From positions 1-21,013 of IMG/VR virus record IMGVR_UViG_3300028837_000972: a DNA stretch of 21,013 bases. One strand, given 5' to 3'. The notes below the pieces were generated by a model. That model was not told the DNA's origin, made no database searches, and worked only from the letters and a program-made list of their open reading frames with translations. Of the stretch, positions 7,041-13,942 are shown one piece after another (position 1 is the stretch's first letter; every line of letters starts with the position of its first letter). The stretch is from a virus. Both the position numbers and the translations under genes were made by a program.

Positions 7041-7490
7041 TTAATCTGTTCTTCTGTTTCCGCATTGCAAACATATGTACTCCCTGTCCTCCTCCTCTAA
7101 ATACAAATCACCGCCACAACGTGGACACCCTTTCAACTGCCACCTTGGCCAATCAGGCTTTTTGAGCAAGTGCGCCTTCATTGCCGGAGTCATTGCGTCT
7201 ATTAAGGCATCAATCACTATGCCCCAATCTCTTATTATCGTCTTTTCTGAAACGAATAAGCGGCTAGCAATGGTTTCCACCGGCCACCCATCTATATAAT
7301 GCCTCCTGGTGGCCTCTAGAGCGCGCTGAGATAGCCTTCCCTTGTCCATCAGTGCCCAACCCCCTGACCCTTCCAGTTTGCGCACAAACCACTCCTTTAG
7401 ACCACCATTCTCATCGATTTGCCCTGAGGTGCTCCCTAAGCTCCATTTCAGCCGCCGACGGAGCTCTATATTATCAACTGCATCTTGCAT
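7041..7490 (-). CDS. HTH plus zinc-ribbon transcriptional regulator
   Basis: 149 aa from the ATG with SD AAAGGAGG; a TTG further upstream lacks this support. Domain 1 (about residues 50-100): ALEATRRHYIDGWPVETIAS and LFVSEKTIIRDWG, a sigma-region-4/RinA/ArpU-like helix-turn-helix. Domain 2 at the C terminus: CPRCGGDLYLEEEDREY then CLQCG, a canonical zinc ribbon. Inferred: a phage regulator, possibly of late genes, placed directly before the late-side promoters. The cluster of CGTAAC sites immediately upstream is a candidate autoregulatory operator. Confidence 0.75.
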   Translation of the reverse strand: MQDAVDNIELRRRLKWSLGSTSGQIDENGGLKEWFVRKLEGSGGWALMDKGRLSQRALEATRRHYIDGWPVETIASRLFVSEKTIIRDWGIVIDALIDAMTPAMKAHLLKKPDWPRWQLKGCPRCGGDLYLEEEDREYICLQCGNRRTD

Positions 7491-7514
7491 AATTACCCCC
7501 TCCTTTATAATGAC

Positions 7515-7590
7515 CGTAACAGCGTAACACCTGTTACGCAACTGCTACGTAACAACTCCCCCCCTATAGGGGGAGTGTTACGGTGTTACG
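7515..7590. promoter_or_regulatory. Cluster of six CGTAAC sites with nested hairpins
   Basis: CGTAAC or its complement GTTACG occurs at 7515, 7523, 7533, 7548, 7577 and 7585. Positions 7523-7538 form a perfect CGTAAC-4-GTTACG palindrome. Positions 7548-7582 form a long hairpin, ACTCCCCC (7555-7562) with GGGGGAGT (7569-7576), extended by CGTAAC/GTTACG across a one-base bulge. GTGTTACG is repeated in tandem at 7575-7590. The last site overlaps the ATPase stop codon. Candidate roles: an operator for the adjacent HTH protein, replication iterons for the adjacent RepA-like ATPase, or an attenuator. Confidence 0.7.
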
Positions 7591-8791
7591 CTATATCCTT
7601 TGAGAGTAATCCCCATTCCTCCCCTATCCTTACAAAGACATCCTTGTAACGATTTAGCGTTGACCGAACTGTGCCTTCCGTGGCATCCAGTTCTTCAGTA
7701 ATGTCCTTAACGCTCAGTTTGCCATCTCTAAGGATTCCTTGAACTTGATCCCTTAGGCTCAGGTTTTCCGCAAAGTCTGGCATGTCCCTTACCTCCTGGC
7801 GTTGAAATACGGCTCGCTCTGTGCGCTCCTCGTTGCCATAGAAGTCCAGATGGAACCCCTGGGGCTTGGTAAGAGCCCCGTCATTGACCTTTGTATGAAA
7901 TATAGCTGTATCCAAAAATAATTCACCTGGGTTTTGTTTCGCCTTAATTTCAAATGCACTCCGCACTTCGTTGGTCTTGTAGATTGAGCCGAACATAGAG
8001 TTTTCCTTCTTAGGTTTGTGGTCGATAAGTAGCGCCGAGATACCAAGGCTTCTTACTGCCCGAAGCATATTGATAGCTGCCGAGTGCCACTCACCGTCCA
8101 GTCCAGAAGCCATACCTACCGAGTCAATAATGGCTAACCCTATTTTATTGTCCATGACTATCCTCTGTATCTCTGCTATATCATAGGTTAGCTGCCGAGA
8201 GCAACGCCTGTAAAGAGGCAATTCAGACGATGCTATATTCATGCCTCTTTTGATAGCCTTTACCCGCTCGTCAACGGTATATTTAGTTGTCTCCCAGTCA
8301 AGGTAGAGGACCTGGCATTGGAGCGGCTGGAAGCTAAGTGCGGATTCGCCAGTTAGGATAAGTACAGCCCAAAGGAGAGCCATGTACGATTTTGCCGACC
8401 CCCCATATCCATAAAGCGAGGACATCTCCCCGTCCAGGATGTATGGGTAGAGGCGGTATTTAGGCTTGGTGCGTTCAGGTAAGTTACCTACTCTTACAAC
8501 TGGGTCGCCCTTCCGATATTCCCGTAGGGTAAGAACGGTAGCATATTCGATGATTGCTTGCCAATCAAGCTCCACACGCTCGCTCAGTTCCTTCGCCAGG
8601 CTTCTCTTGGAGGGCGGGTATAGGAGATTAAGGCGTGAGTGAGAAAGGTGCTTGTTGTCTACGGATATAACCACCTCGGCTGATACGCTTGCCTTGTCCT
8701 CATATATATGATCTACCTTTATTTTTACGGAATTAGAATAGGTTAGGACATATACATCGCCCACACTTTCGATTTTAGGGGGGTCAATCAT
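7586..8791 (-). CDS. RecA/RepA-like replication ATPase (AAA_25 type)
   Basis: 401 aa. Walker A GYGGSAKS (about residues 128-135), an internal LYLDWETT (about 162-169), Walker B GLAIIDSVG (about 218-226), and SALLIDHKPKKE, a sensor-like segment. A C-terminal winged-helix follows (LSVKDITEELDATEGTVRST, about 355-374). The first 110 residues are a phage-specific domain. Known: AAA_25/RepA-like ATPases act as replicative helicases or helicase-like proteins in plasmids and phages. Overlaps the upstream gene by 4 bp (ATGA). Inferred role: phage DNA replication, supported by the nearby SSB-like and helicase genes and the iteron-like cluster at its 3' end. Confidence 0.82.
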   Translation of the reverse strand: MIDPPKIESVGDVYVLTYSNSVKIKVDHIYEDKASVSAEVVISVDNKHLSHSRLNLLYPPSKRSLAKELSERVELDWQAIIEYATVLTLREYRKGDPVVRVGNLPERTKPKYRLYPYILDGEMSSLYGYGGSAKSYMALLWAVLILTGESALSFQPLQCQVLYLDWETTKYTVDERVKAIKRGMNIASSELPLYRRCSRQLTYDIAEIQRIVMDNKIGLAIIDSVGMASGLDGEWHSAAINMLRAVRSLGISALLIDHKPKKENSMFGSIYKTNEVRSAFEIKAKQNPGELFLDTAIFHTKVNDGALTKPQGFHLDFYGNEERTERAVFQRQEVRDMPDFAENLSLRDQVQGILRDGKLSVKDITEELDATEGTVRSTLNRYKDVFVRIGEEWGLLSKDIA

Positions 8792-9030
8792 AAATCAAGT
8801 CCACCTTTCGTCTTCTTTTGGGGTCTATCAAGATGTGTGTTGAGCCTGTTTTCGTGATGTACCAAGCCTCCCCTTAGCTGTTGGAGCATGTCATAGACCG
8901 TTGAGTTAAGCCATACCTCAATCGGTTCCATGTTCTTCAGCTTCTCCTCAACTACCAGCAACCGCTCGTGGAGTTCGGTAAGGCTTAGATACCTTGCCGG
9001 GTCTTCTGAGGTAGGGTAGTCTTCTATCAT
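8788..9030 (-). CDS. Small helical protein coupled to the ATPase
   Basis: 80 aa: RYLSLTELHERLLVVEEKLK is a probable coiled coil, followed by a polar basic tail (DRPQKKTKGG). SD AAAGGAG lies 6 nt before ATG. The stop overlaps the ATPase start by 4 bp, so the two are translationally coupled and may interact. No family recognised. Confidence 0.7.
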   Translation of the reverse strand: MIEDYPTSEDPARYLSLTELHERLLVVEEKLKNMEPIEVWLNSTVYDMLQQLRGGLVHHENRLNTHLDRPQKKTKGGLDL

Positions 9031-9047
9031 AACTTCTCCTTTCCTGT

Positions 9048-9166
9048 GCCCTGCGGGGCTACACCCTTTCGGAACCCTTTATTATAGAACCCTAGGAGCA
9101 TATAGTGCGCTCCTCTCCATCCAAGGACTCAGCCTTAGCTGTTCCCTGACCCTCACCCCGCAGGGC
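9048..9166 (-). ncRNA. Structured element A (terminal stem, upstream of SD)
   Basis: GCCCTGCGGGG (9048-9058) and CCCCGCAGGGC (9156-9166) are an exact 11-bp inverted repeat enclosing 97 nt. In the transcribed sense the interior contains a CC-GAAA-GG mini-hairpin and the string GAAAGGGTGTAGCCCCGC. The 3' arm ends 17 nt before the next ATG, next to its SD. Both boundaries resemble elements B, C2 and D2. Not recognised as a known RNA class. Confidence 0.55.
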
Positions 9167-9171
9167 TTCAT
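9082..9171 (-). CDS. Possible 29-aa peptide inside element A
   Basis: ATG at 9171 is preceded by GGAGG from copy 1 of the 22-bp repeat and reads MKPCGVRVREQLRLSPWMER before ending at TAA. Because the ribosome site is part of a repeat and the coding part is part of a structured element, this may be chance. It is listed because the initiation signal is good. Confidence 0.25.
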   Translation of the reverse strand: MKPCGVRVREQLRLSPWMERSALYAPRVL

Positions 9172-9193
9172 TCCTATACCTCCATTGGTAGGG

Positions 9194-9376
9194 TTACTTC
9201 TCTCTTTGCAGTCTTGTTGTTTGGTTTACCACCTTTAGATCAACTATGGCTTCGGCTGTGCGTATCGCTCCATAGGCCATCATCTCATTGATATCTGATA
9301 GGGCATCGATCTCCTTGAGTATATTATGAGACATTTCCCAAGCCTTGACTAGTTTATCCTTTTGCTCGCTATCCAT
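9194..9376 (-). CDS. Small helical hypothetical protein
   Basis: 60 aa, SD GGAGGAG before ATG. Mostly helical and charged (DSEQKDKLVKAWEMSHNI, IDALSDINEMMAYGAIRTAE). Lies between two copies of the 22-bp repeat. Not recognised. Confidence 0.65.
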   Translation of the reverse strand: MDSEQKDKLVKAWEMSHNILKEIDALSDINEMMAYGAIRTAEAIVDLKVVNQTTRLQREK

Positions 9377-9390
9377 TTTTCTCCTCCTTC

Positions 9391-9594
9391 CTATACCTCC
9401 ATTGGTAGGTTTGGGGCATATTCCTTAACAGCTCTGTCAAACTTTTCCATCACCATGCCTAGGTTAGTTCCGCAAAAGACTGCCCACCCTTCTTTGGCGT
9501 CAAAAATGGCTTGGTTAAAACCCTTTCTGCGGGCATCGTGTGTCTCGCTGTCCTCTGTTAAATACTTTAAGAATAACTCTCTCAGGTCTTCCAT
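9391..9594 (-). CDS. Small hypothetical protein
   Basis: 67 aa: LRELFLKYLTEDSETHDARR, then GFNQAIFDAKEGWAVFCG. Its SD (GGAGG, 7 nt from ATG) is inside repeat copy 3 and its stop is inside copy 2, so the gene is framed by the repeat and may have moved or duplicated as a cassette. Function unknown. Confidence 0.65.
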   Translation of the reverse strand: MEDLRELFLKYLTEDSETHDARRKGFNQAIFDAKEGWAVFCGTNLGMVMEKFDRAVKEYAPNLPMEV

Positions 9595-9628
9595 TCCTAT
9601 GCCTCCATTGGTAGGGGTAATAGACTAT

Positions 9629-9763
9629 CTACTCCTCAGTAATCTCAGTAATTTCATCTTCTACAACAATAACGCTATCAAGAGCGTTAAGCCGTGCTTT
9701 TTCCTCTGAATTAGCATCTACTTCAATGTATCCCTCTATCGTTAGTCCAACTCTGTATTTCAT
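9629..9763 (-). CDS. 44-aa acidic protein
   Basis: Reads MKYRVGLTIEGYIEVDANSE, then EKARLNALDSVIVV and an acidic end (EITEITEE). The beta-strand, E-x-A-R-x-x-A-L helix, acidic strand pattern is common among very small phage proteins. SD AAGGAGG 6 nt upstream of ATG. It ends 14 bp before repeat copy 3. Confidence 0.7.
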   Translation of the reverse strand: MKYRVGLTIEGYIEVDANSEEKARLNALDSVIVVEDEITEITEE

Positions 9764-9779
9764 CTTTCTCCTCCTTAGA

Positions 9780-9842
9780 TTAGCGGTAATGTAACCTGCT
9801 CCACCCGGCGCTGCGATAGATTGCCGTAATCCTCCGAAGCAT
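9780..9842 (-). CDS. Possible 20-aa basic peptide
   Basis: MLRRITAIYRSAGWSRLHYR, ATG immediately after the helicase-methylase stop (TAGATG), with AGGAGG at proper spacing formed by the last codons of that gene. Arg-rich. It could be a true mini-gene or chance. Confidence 0.3.
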   Translation of the reverse strand: MLRRITAIYRSAGWSRLHYR

Positions 9843-12194
9843 CTATTCCTCCTGTTTATACGAGAACAAATCTTGACTTATAGCCTCTGCTTCCCTAAGA
9901 TTGCTAACTGCCACATGGTAGTATTCAGGCTTCAATTCAATCAATACAGCTTTTCGCCCTAATTTAATAGCAACGTAAGCCTCACTCCCAATGCCCCCGA
10001 ATGGTGTTAGAACCGTCTCGCTGGGGTTGGAATAAAGTTTTATGCAGCGCTCGATAGTTCCTAGTTGTAAAGGGCAAATATGTTTTTCGTCATCTATTGC
10101 CCTGGCAGTTGTAAATTGTAATGTTTCCGTTTCTCGAATTCCTAGCCATATTCCATGCGCCCATTCAATCCAAGTCTCATTATCCATCTCGCCATTTTTT
10201 ACTGGTGTTACTGCTACGGTGTTCTCTCCCTCTTTTTTGAATAGGAGTACTTGGTCTACAAGCGCCGGTCGTGAATGAGTGGAGTCCTTGCGCATCTGAA
10301 CAAACAGAAGGGCTTTGCTTTTTATTCTGATTGCTTGAGCCTGCGGGTTCTTCTGGACATATGCTCTGCCTATAAATACCCACCCCTCTTTTTCATAGGC
10401 TCGGATAACTTCGCCGGGGAAATCCTTGATTCCTATATACCCATCCTTCTGGGCTAGAGCTGGCAGGTCGCTAGTATGCACGCAGGTCAATCTCCCGGGT
10501 TTAGTGACCCGCAAAACGTCACGAATTACAAAACTGTAATGCGAGAAGAATTCAGCCCAACCTCTGTTATTTCCTAAATCCCGCTCGCTCGCTGAATATG
10601 TAAACAGGTCAGCAAATGGGGGTGAGTAAACTGATAAGTCTATACTATTGTCCGGAATCTCCTTTAACCTTTGACAGCAATCCCCTAACATGGCAGTCCA
10701 GTTGTGCCCCTGGTCTGTCTGTTCCTTGTAGTCGGTTGTCAGGTTTGCGTTCAATCCTAATTCCTCCCTTTCGTAGTCTTTGGCTACTTCAATTAGATTC
10801 GCTCTTAACCGTTTCGCCATAGCATCCTTCCGCATGACATTTTGGTAAATCTCAGCCTCGGCGTCATGCAGAATCAGGTAAACATTAACAGGGTTTTCTT
10901 GCCCATATCTCCATTCTCGGCGTATGCATTGATAATATGTTTCCCAAGAGTCGTTGAGTCCCAGGAATACCATATTGGAGGCATTTTGAAAATTCATGCC
11001 AAAGCCAGCAATTTTGGGCTTGGTGATAAGCACTCTGATTTTACCGTCCTGGAAATCCTCTAGAGCCTTCGCCTTGATTTCGATACTATCAGACCCTTTG
11101 ACTTCGATAGCTCCGGGCAGTAGTTCCTTTGCTTGATTACTTTCTTTGTCTAACCCGCACCAGATAATCCACTGGCCGTTATCACTATCTACAATTTGCT
11201 TCAGCTTTGAGAGTTTACCGGGAAGCGTAGACTTCCTTACGGATACCCTGTCGGTTATACCATGCAAGTGAGTAAAAAAGAGCTGGTCGTTCGGCTTATA
11301 TTCGGTGTGTATAAAAGCAGGTAGAATTTTTAGGGGTGGCAAGATAAACCCATCGTCAGGATAGCCAAGGTCTGATGGTGTAGTCATAGTTATAGCCCAT
11401 GACGCTAGCCACTGGAAGAACTGGCTCTCTGCATGATGCTTAATTCTCCATTCAGTTCCGTTTTTATTACTACCCTTCTTTCTATACGAACGCCCCTCCA
11501 CTACGAAAGTATGTTCTTTGTTAGCATTAATGAAGAAGGTTGCCAGCATTTCCGCCATCGTGCAGATACCTAAGAATTCGGTATGATTCCCCAACTCAAT
11601 ATAATCGTTGGGGGCTGGTGTAGCCGTACAACAGAGTTTGTATCGAACATCAGCACATAATTCAGTTAGCCGCTGGCGAGTTTTCCCCCCAATGGATTTT
11701 AGGATGCTCGACTCATCCAAAACCACACTATTAAAACTAGAGTAATCAAATTGGTCAATCATTTCATAGTTTGTAATCCATAGTCTATGGTCAGGGTTTG
11801 TTTCGGACTGATGGCGGATATATCTAATCTCGATATCTATCTTCTTGGCCTCTCTAATTGTTTGCCTGGCGACTGAAAGCGGAGCTATTATTAAAGTGTT
11901 TTCTCCTAACAATCTAGCCCATTCTAGCTGTATGAATGTTTTGCCTAATCCGGTATCCAAGAAAACAGCACAAACCCCCTTGTGAATCGCCCATGAGACA
12001 ATGTCTTTTTGCCACCTGAATAATTTGGAGTGAATGTTCTTAATGTCTATCTCGCACCCTCTATTTTCTACCCTGATTTGTTTACCGGATAGAAATTCCG
12101 CATAGCCCTCGCCCGCCGACTCCGCCGGCAGTTCCTTTAATATCTCCCGGGCATCGCCGCAGTATTGTCGGACGTAAGGCTCAGACCAGTTTAT
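9843..12194 (-). CDS. SF2 helicase fused to DNA methyltransferase, ATA start proposed
   Basis: 783 codons if read from ATA at 12194 (SD GGAGG 7 nt upstream). No ATG, GTG or TTG occurs in frame until TTG at 11960, which falls at the very edge of Walker A. Helicase: RWQKDIVSWA (Q-motif-like), LDTGLGKT (Walker A, about residues 78-85), VVLDESS (motif II), CTATPAPND (motif III), AGFGMNF and QCIRREWRYGQ (motifs V and VI). Methyltransferase: MLGDCCQRLKEIP, SVYSPPF (motif IV, about 522-528), then TPFGGIG near the C terminus (motif I). The IV-before-I order fits beta-class N4/N6 amino-methylases. The first residues (QYCGDAREILKELPAES) look like the start of a second, truncated methyltransferase. Inferred: phage DNA modification or anti-restriction. 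Confidence 0.82.
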   Translation of the reverse strand: MNWSEPYVRQYCGDAREILKELPAESAGEGYAEFLSGKQIRVENRGCEIDIKNIHSKLFRWQKDIVSWAIHKGVCAVFLDTGLGKTFIQLEWARLLGENTLIIAPLSVARQTIREAKKIDIEIRYIRHQSETNPDHRLWITNYEMIDQFDYSSFNSVVLDESSILKSIGGKTRQRLTELCADVRYKLCCTATPAPNDYIELGNHTEFLGICTMAEMLATFFINANKEHTFVVEGRSYRKKGSNKNGTEWRIKHHAESQFFQWLASWAITMTTPSDLGYPDDGFILPPLKILPAFIHTEYKPNDQLFFTHLHGITDRVSVRKSTLPGKLSKLKQIVDSDNGQWIIWCGLDKESNQAKELLPGAIEVKGSDSIEIKAKALEDFQDGKIRVLITKPKIAGFGMNFQNASNMVFLGLNDSWETYYQCIRREWRYGQENPVNVYLILHDAEAEIYQNVMRKDAMAKRLRANLIEVAKDYEREELGLNANLTTDYKEQTDQGHNWTAMLGDCCQRLKEIPDNSIDLSVYSPPFADLFTYSASERDLGNNRGWAEFFSHYSFVIRDVLRVTKPGRLTCVHTSDLPALAQKDGYIGIKDFPGEVIRAYEKEGWVFIGRAYVQKNPQAQAIRIKSKALLFVQMRKDSTHSRPALVDQVLLFKKEGENTVAVTPVKNGEMDNETWIEWAHGIWLGIRETETLQFTTARAIDDEKHICPLQLGTIERCIKLYSNPSETVLTPFGGIGSEAYVAIKLGRKAVLIELKPEYYHVAVSNLREAEAISQDLFSYKQEE

Positions 12195-12574
12195 AGCCTT
12201 GCCTCCTTCATCCTCTTAAGTAAATCCTTGATATAGAGTCCTACCGCTGCCTTGTCCGTCTTACCTCTTTGTTGGGACTGAATTTCCAAGAGCCGAAACC
12301 GCCTCCTCCCTAACTGTTTGCGCATCCATGCCCTAAAGATGTCCTTGTGAGTGTCCAGGTAGAAATGGCAACCCCCACATAGCCCAATGCAGTTCTCGTC
12401 ATTCCACCGGGTCGCAAAGGTGTTGCGGTTATAAAAGTGAGCACAATCAAGCTCTTTATAGCTTGTTTTGCCTCGCTTACACTTCTCGCACCCGCCGACT
12501 CTTATCATCGCCCGGCGACGGATAGCCTCGGAGAACGGCGTGTCAAGATAGTTCCATTGGCTTTTCTTACCCAC
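12191..12574 (-). CDS. NinG-like/HNH zinc protein
   Basis: 127 aa, GTG start with GGAGAG upstream. GCEKCKRGKTSYKELDCAHF, then NENCIGLCGGCHFYLDTHKD-type spacing (about residues 28-80): paired CxxC and CxxC with CAH and H residues as in NinG/HNH-like proteins of phages. The basic C-terminal half (MRKQLGRRRFRLLEIQSQQR) would bind nucleic acid. Known: NinG (Rap) in lambda promotes recombination at branched DNA. The exact match to that family cannot be confirmed here. Overlaps both neighbours by a few bases. Confidence 0.72.
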   Translation of the reverse strand: MGKKSQWNYLDTPFSEAIRRRAMIRVGGCEKCKRGKTSYKELDCAHFYNRNTFATRWNDENCIGLCGGCHFYLDTHKDIFRAWMRKQLGRRRFRLLEIQSQQRGKTDKAAVGLYIKDLLKRMKEARL

Positions 12575-13166
12575 TATCTACTCTCCTGAACTCGATTACC
12601 CAGACGAATGGATTGACTTCCCAGCCATAACCTCGCTTGGCGTTGAGGGAGTTCCAGAGGCGGGTAAAAGCAGGACGATACCATGTTATACCTTCAATCT
12701 CTGTATATATAGCCTCTACCCCCTCAGCCTTCGCATCTTCCTCGCTTATATCCTGCAACCTCTCCGCTCTCACCCTTGTAATCTCCAAGAGGATACGGCT
12801 TGCCCAGCGTGGCATGTGGATTGGGGGTCTAGTTTTCCCTACTGCATATCGAAAATCCCACCCATCAGCTAGGTAGAATATCTCACTATCCGCCGATATC
12901 TTTGATGGCTTAGTCCAATCAAATTTACTTTCGGCAGCCCAAGCCTCCTTCACCCACAGCCTATCCCCAACCTGATAGGGGCACTTAAGGATAGCCCATA
13001 CGCCGTCAACCCTACCCGATTTATAATCTCTCCAAATTCCATATGGGCATTCTATACGAAGACCGTAACGAGGCTGAGGCTTAATCACCCTTCTCGTCTG
13101 TGTTTTTGTGCCGTCAAGGATGGCTGGGATAAGTTTTGTGCTGACGATTATTGGTCTCTCTTTCAT
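12567..13166 (-). CDS. ASCH-type phage protein
   Basis: 199 aa, SD GGAGGT before ATG. The N terminus KERPIIVSTKLIPAILDGTK followed by TQTRRVIKPQP is the signature of a common phage family often labelled ASCH-domain or morphogenetic protein. Further matching parts: QVGDRLWVKEAWA (about 86-98), PIHMPRWASRILLEITRVRA (about 137-156) and the C-terminal WEVNPFVWVIEF. Known: ASCH/PUA-like folds bind RNA or modified nucleobases; some have nuclease activity. Its place between NinG and mini-genes suggests nucleic-acid processing rather than morphogenesis. Confidence 0.82.
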   Translation of the reverse strand: MKERPIIVSTKLIPAILDGTKTQTRRVIKPQPRYGLRIECPYGIWRDYKSGRVDGVWAILKCPYQVGDRLWVKEAWAAESKFDWTKPSKISADSEIFYLADGWDFRYAVGKTRPPIHMPRWASRILLEITRVRAERLQDISEEDAKAEGVEAIYTEIEGITWYRPAFTRLWNSLNAKRGYGWEVNPFVWVIEFRRVDSG

Positions 13167-13169
13167 CTT

Positions 13170-13328
13170 TTACCTCCTACGTTCTCTCCATTCTTTTCTT
13201 GCAAGCCAAACCTCAAACCGATTGGAGGGGTAAAACTTACTTGACCTTTCTATTCCAAAGAGGCAATCAGCTATGTCCTCAGCAAGCCATGCCAGATACA
13301 TAAGCGCCTTGCAGATGATTCTCTTCAC
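13170..13328 (-). CDS. 52-aa small protein, amphipathic N terminus
   Basis: GTG start 10 nt after GGAGG. Sequence begins MKRIICKALMYLAWLAEDIA, then DCLFGIERSSKFYPSNRFEV and a basic end (WLARKEWRERRR). Ends 3 bp before the ASCH ATG. The first 20 residues could associate with membrane. Not recognised. Confidence 0.6.
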   Translation of the reverse strand: MKRIICKALMYLAWLAEDIADCLFGIERSSKFYPSNRFEVWLARKEWRERRR

Positions 13329-13335
13329 TGCGGCA

Positions 13336-13467
13336 TCACCTCCTTTCACGGCCGCCGCCTGCTACTACCAAGTAACTGAACAATCAAAGCCCAAAACAGG
13401 AAAAGAATCGCAACGCTCTGGCATATGTCTATAATTGACTGCATTATCTTCACCTCCTTTCACGGCC
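13336..13467. repeat. Two exact 18-bp SD-bearing repeats
   Basis: 13336-13353 and 13450-13467 are identical. On the minus strand the unit is GGCCGTGAAAGGAGGTGA. Both include the stop TGA of one gene and the SD of the next, an upstream-stop/SD cassette repeated 114 bp apart. Confidence 0.9.
13346..13444 (-). CDS. 32-aa membrane peptide
   Basis: MQSIIDICQSVAILFLFWAL, then IVQLLGSSRRRP: one hydrophobic helix and a basic tail. SD AAAGGAGGTGA is optimal. It follows another small membrane protein directly, so the pair could be holin-like or membrane modulators, but this is only a size/topology argument. Confidence 0.6.
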   Translation of the reverse strand: MQSIIDICQSVAILFLFWALIVQLLGSSRRRP

Positions 13468-13597
13468 ACCATTGGCGGAAGACCGAATGGTCTATCCTGC
13501 CTATTCGGATATAAACCCTCACGAAATCAACAAGACAGATGGCTATTATAGACAGGAACAACGGTGATAATAATATCGCTTTCAAGATACGTTTCAT
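13460..13597 (-). CDS. 45-aa membrane protein
   Basis: MKRILKAILLSPLFLSIIAI, then CLVDFVRVYIRIGRIDHSVF: basic N terminus, one transmembrane helix, then a polar end. The ribosome site is unusual, a run of eight G before AATG. Its start lies 12 nt after the 3' arm of element B. An upstream in-frame GTG/ATG would run through the element and is less likely. Confidence 0.6.
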   Translation of the reverse strand: MKRILKAILLSPLFLSIIAICLVDFVRVYIRIGRIDHSVFRQWWP

Positions 13598-13609
13598 TCC
13601 CCCCCCTGT

Positions 13610-13687
13610 GCCCTGCGGAGCCCCGGCGCATTTCTGAGACACACACAAGTGGCCTCCGTATACTCACAACCCGGGGCTCCGCAGGGC
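13610..13687 (-). ncRNA. Structured element B (17-bp perfect terminal stem)
   Basis: GCCCTGCGGAGCCCCGG (13610-13626) and its exact complement at 13671-13687 enclose 44 nt. This is the longest perfect stem in the window. Boundary sequences GAATAAGCCCTGCGG and GCAGGGCACAGG are shared with element A. Sits 12 nt before a start codon. The 344-nt gene-free stretch 13598-13941 is filled by B, C2 and C1. Confidence 0.65.
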
Positions 13688-13698
13688 TTATTCCCTTT

Positions 13699-13861
13699 GC
13701 TCTGCGGGGCTACTCGCCTACTACATTTCCCTACCAATCTTAGGAAGCCTACACCTTTCGGTGATTCGTGTCGGATCCACTCTTATGAGTCGGCATCCTA
13801 TGTGTCCGAGAACATCTCCCCCACGAGAGTCCAAGGCCCCTCGGCTTTCACCCCCCAGGGC
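13699..13861 (-). ncRNA. Structured element C2
   Basis: GCTCTGCGGGG (13699-13709) pairs with CCCCCCAGGGC (13851-13861) with one wobble and one C-C mismatch. Interior (transcribed sense) has a CACC-GAAA-GGTG hairpin (centred near 13754) followed by TGTAGG, similar to element A, and an ACTC-ATAA-GAGT hairpin flanked by GGAT/ATCC. Directly joined to B on one side and C1 on the other. Confidence 0.45.
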
Positions 13862-13867
13862 TTATTG

Positions 13868-13942
13868 AGCCAGCCAGTAGCACAAGACTTCCCTCGTTGC
13901 CCGCTACAAGCTATCGCTCTTGTCCCTTTCGGGTAGCTGGCT
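13868..13942 (-). ncRNA. Structured element C1 (AGCCAGC ends)
   Basis: AGCCAGC (13868-13874) and GCTGGCT (13936-13942) are inverted. In the transcribed sense it opens AGCCAGCTACCCGAAAGGG, including a CCC-GAAA-GGG hairpin. Both ends match element D1, but the 75-nt length and interior differ. The junction with C2 lies in an exact 26-bp repeat (13852-13877) also present at 14930-14955. Confidence 0.5.

Larger units (their letters stand above)
9171..9615. repeat. Three 22-bp repeats carrying stop and/or SD
   Basis: Copies at 9171-9192, 9388-9409 and 9594-9615; the first two are identical and the third differs at one base. On the minus strand the unit reads CCTACCAATGGAGGTATAGG plus AA. Copy 2 encodes the last residues and stop of the 67-aa gene (LPMEV, then TAG). 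Copies 1 and 3 supply GGAGG 7 nt before an ATG. A self-complementary fold (CCTACC with GGTATAGG, two bases bulged) would place the SD in or next to the loop. Confidence 0.85.

Noticed and set aside
9171-9615. CRISPR array (22-bp repeats at about 210-bp intervals)
   Set aside because: Spacing is far too long, the intervals are coding, and the repeats contain SD and stop codons; no cas genes.
11960-11962. TTG as the true start of the helicase-methylase
   Set aside because: It would begin within Walker A and discard a conserved-looking upstream helicase segment; no SD precedes it.
13649-13936. Plus-strand 95-codon frame across elements C1 and C2
   Set aside because: It covers structured repeats, lacks an SD and carries no protein-like pattern.
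13599-13942. Hammerhead, twister, RNase P or group I intron identity for the structured elements
   Set aside because: GAAA motifs and GC stems are present, but the required conserved cores of these classes could not be found.
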